A stretch of 64,000 nucleotides of DNA from Pseudoduganella danionis (lineage in GTDB: Bacteria; Pseudomonadota; Gammaproteobacteria; Burkholderiales; Burkholderiaceae_D). A program made the translations under genes and the position numbers. The notes beneath the pieces were generated by a model. It did not search any database and was not told where the DNA came from. It was given only the letters and a program-made list of their open reading frames with translations. The DNA lies in the NCBI RefSeq assembly GCF_009720775.1, contig NZ_WNKW01000001.1, positions 186,001 to 250,000 on the forward strand. The letters are read 5' to 3'. Positions 37,601-44,247 of the stretch are shown here, one piece after another (the first letter of the stretch is position 1; every line of letters starts with the position of its first letter).

Positions 37601-38274
37601 CCGGCATGCTGGTAGAGCATGTGCGAGTGGCAACGCCGGTGTTCAGTGTATTGTTGGGCAATGGGGACCGCTGCTATACCACCAGTGCCCAAGAGGCGGC
37701 CAAGCTGGCGCTGGGCAAGGGCAATGTGCTGGAAGGCGCCCGCTTTGATGCGCTTGAAACGGCCCTGGGCGGTCACCAGCTGAACGCGTATTTCCAGCCC
37801 TATACCAAGGACTGGTACTACGCCGCCAGCGGTGACAGCATGCCTTATGCCTGTTACCAGTCTGCTGCGGGCGCGGGCTTCAGTGCGGCGGCGGCAGGTT
37901 CCGGGGTCGGGGTGGATATCCACCTGTATCAGAATGCTCAGGGGCAAACCCAGTTGCTATCGGCGACGGATGCGCAGAAGCTGGGCCTGACCAGCCACGG
38001 CTTCCGTGATCTGGGCGCGAAGTTCAGCACCACCACAGATAGCGCATTCACGTTCGATGTCGAAGGCTATCTGGTGGCAAACCGCGACAATACGGCTGTG
38101 CAGGCGCTGGTGAAGTCGCTCGCGTCGGGCTACCATAGCACTTCCGATGCAGGATTCATTGAGGCTGTGGAGCAGCATTATCTGACGCAGGTGGCGCTGG
38201 TAGGGATAGCCCATGGCGGGCTCGCCACGGCAGCAGAGGTGAATAGCGTATTTGGCACCAGTTTTGGCGCCTGA
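31684..38274 (+). CDS. Giant Calx-beta repeat surface protein
   Basis: A 2,196-residue protein. Residues 1-160 are an unrecognised N-terminal domain (SDGFVGDYWRNNE). One divergent Calx-beta domain spans about 160-268. Eleven tandem 124-residue units (270-1622) follow, each with WRNGDPTTG, VVVVPANVTSFHVT, VDDALVESSETL and GTITDNDVQ, the last being a Calx-beta calcium-site motif. A Pro-rich linker (1623-1665), an Ig-like stretch, Ca-binding-like loops DFNHDGIPD and DFNGDGKVD, and a C-terminal domain without clear family finish it. There is no signal peptide, so type I secretion is plausible, but no RTX nonapeptides or transporter genes are present. The GTG start has only a weak ribosome site. 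Adhesin or biofilm matrix role is inference. Confidence 0.85.
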   Translation: MTTTTISVSFSDGFVGDYWRNNEAVNSSYLSNLGWTNLQFMQSTNNGQFGGTQGNDYTGTILVTDAAGIQHAIDGVINWRAPSGAVSTIVFYATGNSHTLATTNGNYVIDPFTEQNGDPHTFIGLTFNGDALVIGGGSVTGNAATAGLLTTLNAYLASQPHITVADVTVNEAAGTATITVALSVASSDTITVDYSTSDGSGHAGSDYVATNGQLTFAPGQTSVTFQVSITDNAVIDGSRNFNVLLSNSSLAAITDNTALVTITDNEVAAQTVSTVVAEDATHTGAVPVDSSVVEGTSLRYTVTLSSAVGSAQEYTLALSGTASAADRAAISFNNGVNWRNGDATTGVVVVPANVTSFHVTVATVDDALVESSETLIVTLGGVAATGTITDNDVQVVSSVVAEDVAHTGATPVDSTVMEGNSLQYTVTLSAASASATEYTLALSGTAAAGDRGSISFSDGVAWRNGDPTTGVVVVPANVTSFHVTVATVDDALVESSETLIVTLGGVAATGTITDNDVQVVSSVVAEDAAHTGATPVDSTVVEGNSLQYTVTLSAASASATEYTLALSGTAAAGDRGSISFSDGVAWRNGDPTTGVVVVPANVTSFHVTVATVDDALVESSETLIVTLGGVAATGTITDNDVQVVSSVVAEDAAHTGATPVDSTVVEGNSLQYTVTLSAASASATEYTLALSGTAAAGDLGTISFSDGVAWRNGDPTTGVVVVPANVTSFHVTVATVDDALVESSETLIVTLGGVAATGTITDNDVQVVSSVAAEDAAHTGATPVDSVVVEGNSLQYAVTLSAASASTSEYTLAWSGIAAASDLGSITFSNGVAWRNGDATTGVVVVPANVTSFHVTIATVDDVLVESSETLTLTLGGVAATGTITDNDIQVVSSVVAEDAAHMGAAPADRSVVEGNSLQYSVTLSAPSDVAIEYMLTLDGTAAASDLGSISFSDGVVWRNGDPSTGVVVVPAGVTSFHAIIATLDDVLVEASETLTLSVGGVAATGTITDNDVQVVSSVSAEDAAHMGASPIDRSVVEGKSLQYSVTLSAASASASEYALKLSGSANAADLGSISFSDGVAWRNGDPASGIVVVPATVKSFHVLISTIDDTLVEARETLTLTLGGVAATGTITDNDIQAVSSVVAEDAAHTGASPIDRSVVEGNYLLYSVKLNAASDSASEYPLTLGGTAASADLSSISFSDGVAWYGGDPATGMVIVPANVTSFRITVATVDDALVEASETLVLTLGGVAATGTITDNDVQVVSRVLAEDAAHTGATPADRSVVEGNSLQYTVTLSAASASTTEYTLALDGTATAADLGNISFSDGVAWRNGDASKGVLVVPANVTSFHVTIATIDDALLEASETLVLTVGGVAATGTITDNDVQVVSRVLAEDAAHTGATPADRSVVEGNSLQYTVTLSVASASSTEYTLALDGTATAADLGNISFSDGVAWRNGDASKGVLVVPANVTSFHVTIATIDDVLLEASETLVLTVGGVAATGTITDNDVQVVSSVVAGAKVMEGETLNYAVTLNAVSNVATEYALSLSGTADASDYQTLVFSNGVAWLNGDPATAKVVVPAGVGSFVVGVVTVDDKLVEATESLVLQLGGASATGSVDSNDVQPEITPGPVPVVVTPPSPPPVVETPASPPPVVETTPSPQPVPAEYHAVLDPRTDDGKSNTDAVTSVVAPQFTLSSAGYFAEGGTARLTTLDGTVIASQVLTAATVGVGQLNLATTVLDDGVYTFMSQVLDPQGKLVVQAPVSVTIVTDVDGVAPSVELAANGGDFNHDGIPDWQQHAVAQMPLASLADYALGKNAPQTAFGAILAGTPDATSPAGTVKLSDGAQLLDLSVSAAPAPLAANTQAATPMFNFSLKAQDGEQLVDLSSAMPGLQSRVVIDLAPGGVVANDFLKWDKVNQRWYSFLDDGRLDTYDNGATLIDFNGDGKVDRIVVTLTDGGWGDEDGIANGVIVDPGMLVEHVRVATPVFSVLLGNGDRCYTTSAQEAAKLALGKGNVLEGARFDALETALGGHQLNAYFQPYTKDWYYAASGDSMPYACYQSAAGAGFSAAAAGSGVGVDIHLYQNAQGQTQLLSATDAQKLGLTSHGFRDLGAKFSTTTDSAFTFDVEGYLVANRDNTAVQALVKSLASGYHSTSDAGFIEAVEQHYLTQVALVGIAHGGLATAAEVNSVFGTSFGA
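32491..36549 (+). repeat. Eleven tandem 372 bp coding repeats (Calx-beta units)
   Basis: The sequence repeats at exactly 372 bp (124 codons) from 32491, with unit starts at 32491, 32863, 33235, 33607, 33979, 34351, 34723, 35095, 35467, 35839 and 36211. The eleventh unit is 339 bp, lacking 11 codons after its first residues. Units 2-4 are nearly identical in DNA (I count about nine differences between 3 and 4), as are 9 and 10; units 5-8 have diverged more. This points to two recent local duplications within an older array. Confidence 0.95.
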
Positions 38275-38291
38275 GGAGCAGAGGAATGCAT

Positions 38292-38930
38292 ATGAAAACT
38301 ATCGTAGGTCTGTTGTTGTCCTTGGGTTTGAGCAACGTCGTGCTGGCAGAAGAAAACCCGGACTGGTATCTGGCCGGGCATCTGGGTGTCAATCACCTGA
38401 GCAGCTGGCCCGCTGCGGTGGATTTTGGCGGCGTCGGCGCCACGGGGCATCTGGCCCTATCGCGTGGTAGCCATGCGGGCCTGATGCTGGGACGGCAGAG
38501 CGAACATGCGCGGCTCGAGCTGGAACTGACGCAGGGGCGTTTCCGTATCGAGCGCATGGAACTGGCGGACGTCAGCGAAGCGGTATCTGCTCATGGCAAA
38601 TATCAGGCTGTGCTGGCCAACCTGTACCGGCATGACGCCCTGAGTCGCGACTGGCGCGCATTTGCTGCTCTTGGCCTAGGCTGGGGCAAGGTTGATTTGC
38701 CGGGGCTGCAGTTCAGCAGTGGCTGCGCCTGTCTGGGCGATGCCTCGCGGCGTGGTGCCGTGTATCAGGGCAGGCTGGGGATTGCCTATCAGCCCGCGGA
38801 TGCTGATGCGGTGGCCTTGCAGGCCAGCTACCTGAGTTTGCCGGGGCCTGAGCGGGCCGCGCTGCCGTCGGTGCACTATGGCCGGCGCGGAGTAACAACG
38901 GTGACGGTTTCCTACACGCACTATTTCTAA
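38292..38930 (+). CDS. Small outer-membrane beta-barrel protein
   Basis: A 212-residue exported protein. MKTIVGLLLSLGLSNVVLA is a signal peptide. The mature part alternates strand-like segments (WYLAGHLGVNHL, GRFRIERMEL, RAFAALGLGWG) and ends in VTVSYTHYF with the C-terminal phenylalanine of outer-membrane barrels. It fits an OmpA/OmpW-like 8-strand barrel, with two cysteines in SSGCACLGD. The ATG at 38292 is chosen because GAGG lies seven bases upstream; an ATG at 38286 would be too close. It follows the giant repeat protein by 17 bp and is probably co-transcribed with it, suggesting a surface partner. Confidence 0.78.
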   Translation: MKTIVGLLLSLGLSNVVLAEENPDWYLAGHLGVNHLSSWPAAVDFGGVGATGHLALSRGSHAGLMLGRQSEHARLELELTQGRFRIERMELADVSEAVSAHGKYQAVLANLYRHDALSRDWRAFAALGLGWGKVDLPGLQFSSGCACLGDASRRGAVYQGRLGIAYQPADADAVALQASYLSLPGPERAALPSVHYGRRGVTTVTVSYTHYF

Positions 38931-38947
38931 GCGCGCAAATCGGACGA

Positions 38948-38979
38948 AAAAAAAGCACTGAGTAATCAGTGCTTTTTTT
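38948..38979. terminator. Bidirectional rho-independent terminator
   Basis: A 14 bp perfect stem (AAAAAAAGCACTGA and TCAGTGCTTTTTTT) around GTAA. Seven A on one side and seven T on the other let it end transcripts of the barrel gene (plus) and of tRNA-Leu (minus). Confidence 0.93.
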
Positions 38980-38986
38980 GTATCTC

Positions 38987-39071
38987 TGGTGCCCGAGGCC
39001 GGACTTGAACCGGCACGCCTTGCGGCGGCGGATTTTGAGTCCGCTACGTCTACCAATTCCATCACTCGGGC
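38987..39071 (-). tRNA. tRNA-Leu (CAA anticodon)
   Basis: An 85-base tRNA on the minus strand. The acceptor arms GCCCGAG and CTCGGGC pair; the anticodon stem GCGGA/TCCGC encloses CTCAAAA with anticodon CAA. A long variable arm (CCGCCGCAAGGCG region) marks it as class II leucine tRNA. The T arm GCCGGTTCAAGTCCGGC is intact and CCA is encoded. Confidence 0.95.
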
Positions 39072-39117
39072 GACGCGAGCGCCATTATCACTGATTTGCC
39101 CCAATGCTGCAAGTTCG

Positions 39118-39294
39118 GGGTCAGGTCTGTCATTCGGACATCGCTCATGCACTTTTGCGCCAGATCAGCACCGGCATCAGATGTCGCTCTTTTAGACAGA
39201 CCAATAAAGTGGTGTGAAACCGTCTCTGTGATTTTCTGGAGTTGTGATTTTTCTCAAGGGTGCGCGCTGTATGTCCGAATGACAGACCTGACCC
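39118..39294. repeat. MITE/REP-like element with perfect 24 bp inverted termini
   Basis: GGGTCAGGTCTGTCATTCGG-ACAT (39118-39141) is repeated exactly in inverted form at 39271-39294, enclosing 129 bases with no convincing gene. The remainder of the 419-base gap between tRNA-Leu and the next gene (39072-39490) shows no other feature. No target duplication is evident. GTCAG-rich inverted pairs of this kind recall REP elements mobilised by RAYT (Y1) transposases; none is encoded in the window. Confidence 0.8.
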
Positions 39295-39490
39295 TGAATT
39301 TTGCGAAATAGAACGCGAGCGGCGGTTTATCGCGCCAGGCTGCCGTTCGTGCCAGTTTATCTGCGGCTCGTCGCATGGACCGGATAGTGGCAGTTTTCCT
39401 TGCTATTCTGCTTACGTCGACCGCTGAAAACCAACAGCAGCGGTGACTCCAGCTAGTGAAAAACTTCCCTACCTATTTACGGAGCACACC

Positions 39491-39862
39491 ATGAAAACCC
39501 TGATTGCCGCCCTAGTCGCCACGCTTACTCTGGGCGCCGCCCACGCCGCCGATGTGATGGTGCAGGTGAAACCTACCCCCGGCTACCACCTGAACCAGCA
39601 GGAACTGTATGACCTGGAACAGTCCTTCGCCCTGAGTAACGGACAGACCATGAAATTTACCACCAATTTGACGCGTATCTTCGTGCAGGTGGACCGTGGC
39701 TCGCGAGTAGAAATCTTCCCTGTGGCCAAAGACCGTTTCAAGAGCGATGCCGGCACGGAGTTCGAATTCCGTGACGATAATGAAACCGTGGCAGTCGCTA
39801 ACTTCGGCCTGCTGCCGATGGCGGAAGCACCCGCCAAGGCCATGGTGCTGGCACGCCGCTAA
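39491..39862 (+). CDS. Hypothetical exported protein
   Basis: A 123-residue protein with a clear signal peptide (MKTLIAALVATLTLGAAHA). The mature part is polar and strand-rich: YHLNQQELYDLEQSFALSNG, FTTNLTRIFVQVDRGSRVEIFPV and FEFRDDNETVAVANFG. The start at 39491 follows GGAG; a longer frame from 39443 lacks a ribosome site. I recognise no family. It stands alone after the inverted-repeat element and is convergent to the next gene. Confidence 0.75.
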   Translation: MKTLIAALVATLTLGAAHAADVMVQVKPTPGYHLNQQELYDLEQSFALSNGQTMKFTTNLTRIFVQVDRGSRVEIFPVAKDRFKSDAGTEFEFRDDNETVAVANFGLLPMAEAPAKAMVLARR

Positions 39863-39922
39863 GTACCACGAGGGGCAGGCGCGTCCACTGGGCGCGCCAT
39901 CCTGTTCTCTTCAGAGTACGGC

Positions 39923-41647
39923 CTAGTCGGCCCGGCGGTACAGGCGGAAGCGCTCTTCGCGATCCGCTGCGCGCCGTCCTTCCCACAGTAATTGCCACTG
40001 CTTGCCCCGGTACTGCGGCAGAATCTCATGCTCGTCCTTGACCCGTACGCTGTCCTGTAACAGCAGCAGATCGCAGCGCTGTTCGCGCACGCTTTCAAAC
40101 GGCAATGCCGCGTAATAGGCAAACGAGGCGCGCTGGGCCGGCCCCACGTTGGTGGCAATGCAGCCTGCGCCAGCGGGGATTTTTTGCGCGATCTGGCGCG
40201 CCACCGTCGCGTAGCTCTTCGAGTAGTTGACGTCCGGCAGGAACAGCGTCATCAGCAGTATCCAGATCAGGATCAGGCCGCCCGACGATAGCACGACGGC
40301 GCGCCACAGCACGGCCGGCTGGCGCGAAATGCGCCAGTGCACCAGTACGAACCAGCCAGCGGTAGCGGCCAGCGCGACCAGCAGGGCGATCCAGCCCAGT
40401 TCTGGCGTAAAGCCGGGCACCAGTTTCAGCGCGTTCTTGGCCGCTTTCGGCGGCCAGCCCGTCAGCTTGGCAAACCAGAAAATCCAGATGATGGCGGCGC
40501 ACAGCGTCAGCGCCATTACCGAGAACCAGTCGATCGCGTTGATGGCGCCCCGTTTCATGGTCAGCAGGCCGAACGCAGCCATGATGGCCAGCGGCGGCAG
40601 CAGCACCAGCAGCTGGCTCTGTTCGGGCAGCGGGTGGAACAGGGTCAACAGCATGCCCATGGTGACGAAGGCCAGCGGCACGACGATGTGCAGGGCGCGG
40701 CGCTGGCGCCGCCAGGCCCACACGGCCCAGCCGGCAAACGGCCAGGCTGGCCAGTAGAACCAGGTGCCCACGCGCAGGAAGAATTTGACCGATAACACAC
40801 TTGGCAGGTCTAGCTGGAGCAGATTCCAGCCCAGCCAGGCCAGCAGCGGCTGCTGGTCATACGGTTGCAGCAATTGTGCCGGCAGCAGCCACACGGCGGC
40901 CACGGCGGCGCCCACGGCCAGCGTCACGGCCAGATCGCGCACGGCGCGGATGGCGGGCTGGTCGAGCCAGCGGGTGCAGGCAAACAGGGCCAGCATGAGG
41001 AACACGGGCGTGATCCAGCCGCGCGTCAACGTGAGCAGGCCGACCGCCAGCCCGCTCAGGGCGGCATTGCGCAGCGAAGGCGCTTCCGCATAGCGTACGG
41101 TGCGGTACAGCAGCAGGGCGACCAGCGATACCTGCAGTGCTTCCGCAGTGGTTTCATGGCTGTGCAGCAGCAGGCCCAGACAGCCAAGATAGATCAGTAC
41201 GGCCGCATCGGCCAGCGTGCGGCCGAAGTCATTCGGTTCGGGCTGGCCGCCAAACGCCAGTCGCAGCGGCTGGGCGTCCTGGCGGCGGCCCAGATTGAAG
41301 GTGGCGTACCACAGTGACAGTACACCGAGCAGGAAGATGGCGATGGTGCCGACGCGTGCCGCGAGCACGTCGCCCAGCAGCGGCCCGAACAGCTTGATAC
41401 CGAGTGCACCCAGCCAGAAGGCCAGCGGGCCTTCTTCCGGCATGGACAGGCCGGCGATATTCGGCCACAGCCAGTCCTGCCAGCTACCGTGCGCCATGGT
41501 CCACATGATGCCGAAGCTGGCAGCGTCGTCGTTCTTCCACGGTTCGCGTCCGATCAGGCCGGGCAGAATGTAGAGCAGGCCGAGGGCAAACAGGGCCCAG
41601 CGCGGCAGGGCCAGCGTGGCGGCGGCAGGAAGACGGACTGGCTTCAT
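39923..41647 (-). CDS. Membrane glycosyltransferase, ArnT/PMT-like (GT39/GT83)
   Basis: A 574-residue protein with about 11-12 membrane helices and a C-terminal periplasmic domain (about 480-574). The conserved acidic motif near the first periplasmic loop (GREPWKNDDAASFG) is typical of lipid-linked sugar transferases such as ArnT and dolichyl-phosphate-mannose transferases. It likely moves a sugar from an undecaprenyl or polyprenyl carrier to lipid A, a glycan or a protein. The substrate cannot be inferred; no arn genes are adjacent. It is transcribed alone, downstream of rpmE2. Confidence 0.85.
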   Translation of the reverse strand: MKPVRLPAAATLALPRWALFALGLLYILPGLIGREPWKNDDAASFGIMWTMAHGSWQDWLWPNIAGLSMPEEGPLAFWLGALGIKLFGPLLGDVLAARVGTIAIFLLGVLSLWYATFNLGRRQDAQPLRLAFGGQPEPNDFGRTLADAAVLIYLGCLGLLLHSHETTAEALQVSLVALLLYRTVRYAEAPSLRNAALSGLAVGLLTLTRGWITPVFLMLALFACTRWLDQPAIRAVRDLAVTLAVGAAVAAVWLLPAQLLQPYDQQPLLAWLGWNLLQLDLPSVLSVKFFLRVGTWFYWPAWPFAGWAVWAWRRQRRALHIVVPLAFVTMGMLLTLFHPLPEQSQLLVLLPPLAIMAAFGLLTMKRGAINAIDWFSVMALTLCAAIIWIFWFAKLTGWPPKAAKNALKLVPGFTPELGWIALLVALAATAGWFVLVHWRISRQPAVLWRAVVLSSGGLILIWILLMTLFLPDVNYSKSYATVARQIAQKIPAGAGCIATNVGPAQRASFAYYAALPFESVREQRCDLLLLQDSVRVKDEHEILPQYRGKQWQLLWEGRRAADREERFRLYRRAD

Positions 41648-41708
41648 TGATCAGTAGTCGAGTGAGATAGTATGCGAGTATGAAGGAAACGCCGGAGGCT
41701 AGAAACAA

Positions 41709-41733
41709 AAAAAGCAGCCAGAGGCTGCTTTTT
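41709..41733 (-). terminator. Rho-independent terminator of rpmE2
   Basis: An 11 bp perfect stem (AAAAAGCAGCC and GGCTGCTTTTT) around a 3-base loop; on the minus strand it ends in a T-run and lies 18 bp after the rpmE2 stop. It could also work on the plus strand. Confidence 0.88.
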
Positions 41734-41750
41734 CTGACGTAGCGGCTGGA

Positions 41751-42020
41751 TTAGCCTGCTGCGACGGCAGTTTTGGAACCAACGGAACCAAATTTCTGAC
41801 GGAATTTTTCCACGCGACCAGCGGTGTCGACGATCTTGTGCTTACCGGTGTAGAACGGGTGCGATTCAGCCGAAACCTCGATCTTTACCAGTGGGTATTC
41901 TTTGCCGTTGTGCTCAATGGTTTCACGGGTCTGGATGGTCGAACGGGTAACGAATTTGAAATCGCACGACAGGTCGTGGAACACAACTTCGCGGTACTCT
42001 GGGTGGCCTTCTGGTTTCAT
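41751..42020 (-). CDS. rpmE2: 50S ribosomal protein L31 type B
   Basis: An 89-residue ribosomal protein. [23 protein letters not shown] and [31 protein letters not shown] segments are the L31 family core. It has a single cysteine and lacks the CxxC zinc ligands, which marks the zinc-independent paralogue that replaces zinc-L31 when zinc is scarce. The gene lies downstream of rho on the same strand, but has its own promoter and terminator. No Zur box is obvious. Confidence 0.95.
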   Translation of the reverse strand: MKPEGHPEYREVVFHDLSCDFKFVTRSTIQTRETIEHNGKEYPLVKIEVSAESHPFYTGKHKIVDTAGRVEKFRQKFGSVGSKTAVAAG

Positions 42021-42127
42021 AATTGCTCTCGATAGAGTAGGTAGCCAAACAGCACTTCGTCGGTCGCTACTGCTTCTTGACCCGATTGCCGCTCACTTGC
42101 CTGATTTAAAAAATAATACGGTCGCGT

Positions 42128-42133
42128 ATTATA
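42128..42133 (-). promoter_or_regulatory. rpmE2: Candidate -10 box (TATAAT) of rpmE2
   Basis: TATAAT on the minus strand, about 110 bp before the rpmE2 start. It overlaps a perfect dyad TAATACG-GTCG-CGTATTA (42114-42131) that could be an operator. No good -35 is visible because the upstream DNA is the rho terminator. Confidence 0.4.
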
Positions 42134-42141
42134 CAAGAAAA

Positions 42142-42178
42142 TCGGCCCCTTGCCACGGTTTGCGTGGCAAGGGGCCGA
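42142..42178 (-). terminator. Rho-independent terminator downstream of rho
   Basis: A perfect 16 bp stem around GTTTG (arms 42142-42157 and 42163-42178, core GGCCCCTTGCCACG), followed on the minus strand by TTTCTTG. It is about 125 bp after the rho stop. A separate 20 bp perfect palindrome CCTTGCCCTGCAGGGCAAGG at 42262-42281 lies nearer to the stop. The remaining bases of 42179-42302 hold no gene. Confidence 0.75.
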
Positions 42179-42302
42179 CGGGCATGATGGGAGGGGCTAG
42201 TTAGCCGTCGCGCCGGTGTAGCAGGGGTTTCGCGCGGCATCGCCGTGCGCCTGCGGAACGGCCTTGCCCTGCAGGGCAAGGTTCCTTGGCGGCATTGCGG
42301 CT

Positions 42303-43565
<1,263 letters not shown>

Positions 43566-43633
43566 AGTTGTTGAGTGTCCCGTGACGGGAAAGTAAAGGT
43601 AGGGGAGGGAACGACGTGGTGTTGTTTAGAAGG

Positions 43634-43655
43634 CGACGTTGCGAGCGCAACGTCG
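43634..43655 (-). other. Hairpin in the trxA-rho intergenic region
   Basis: CGACGTTGCG and CGCAACGTCG form a perfect inverted repeat separated by two bases. There is no T-run, so it may stabilise the trxA end or attenuate reading into rho rather than stop it. No gene lies in 43566-43693. Confidence 0.4.
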
Positions 43656-43693
43656 TCCGTGCGGCCGCCGCAGCGGCTCTGCAGATATTTTAC

Positions 43694-44020
43694 TTAGATA
43701 TTGCTGTCGATGAAAGAGGTCAGTTGACCTTTTGCCATTGCGCCAACTTTCTGGGCAGCGGCTACACCGTTTTTGAACAGAATCAGGGTAGGAATGCCAC
43801 GGATGCCGAACTTGGCTGGCACAGCCTGGTTGGAATCTACGTCCAGCTTGGCGATGGTCAGCTTGCCGTCGTATTCCTTGGCCACTTCTTCCAGGATCGG
43901 GGCGATGCTCTTGCAAGGACCGCACCATTCAGCCCAGAAGTCTACCAGCACAGGGCGGTCGGACTTCAGTACGTCGGCTTCAAAGGATGCATCGGTAATG
44001 TGTTTGATATTTTCGCTCAT
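43694..44020 (-). CDS. trxA: Thioredoxin 1
   Basis: A 108-residue thiol-disulfide carrier. The active site WCGPC stands in [20 protein letters not shown] at the normal place, and the cis-proline is in [14 protein letters not shown]. It reduces ribonucleotide reductase, MsrA and other proteins in the cytoplasm. Length and all core residues are standard. The 227 bp upstream (44021-44247) contain no gene and should hold its promoter. Confidence 0.98.
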   Translation of the reverse strand: MSENIKHITDASFEADVLKSDRPVLVDFWAEWCGPCKSIAPILEEVAKEYDGKLTIAKLDVDSNQAVPAKFGIRGIPTLILFKNGVAAAQKVGAMAKGQLTSFIDSNI

Positions 44021-44247
44021 ATATTCCTCATTCGAGGTTCTGTGGGATGAATAACGCCTGGGGATTATGCCACGTTGTCTGCAAGGTCATCAGGGTTGCC
44101 TAGTGGGCAGCACATGGGGACCAAATGCGCGAATTCAATGTGCTAGAGGGGATGGCAACAAGATCGGCAGGCGGGGATGGCAGAAATAATAACCCATTTT
44201 TTAAAAATGTGCGGCAAATTGTCGCAGGGGCGGAAATTTTTGCCCGG

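Noticed and set aside
39096..39311. 71-codon open frame spanning the inverted-repeat element
   Set aside because: It has no ribosome site, reads through both inverted arms and has no recognisable protein features.
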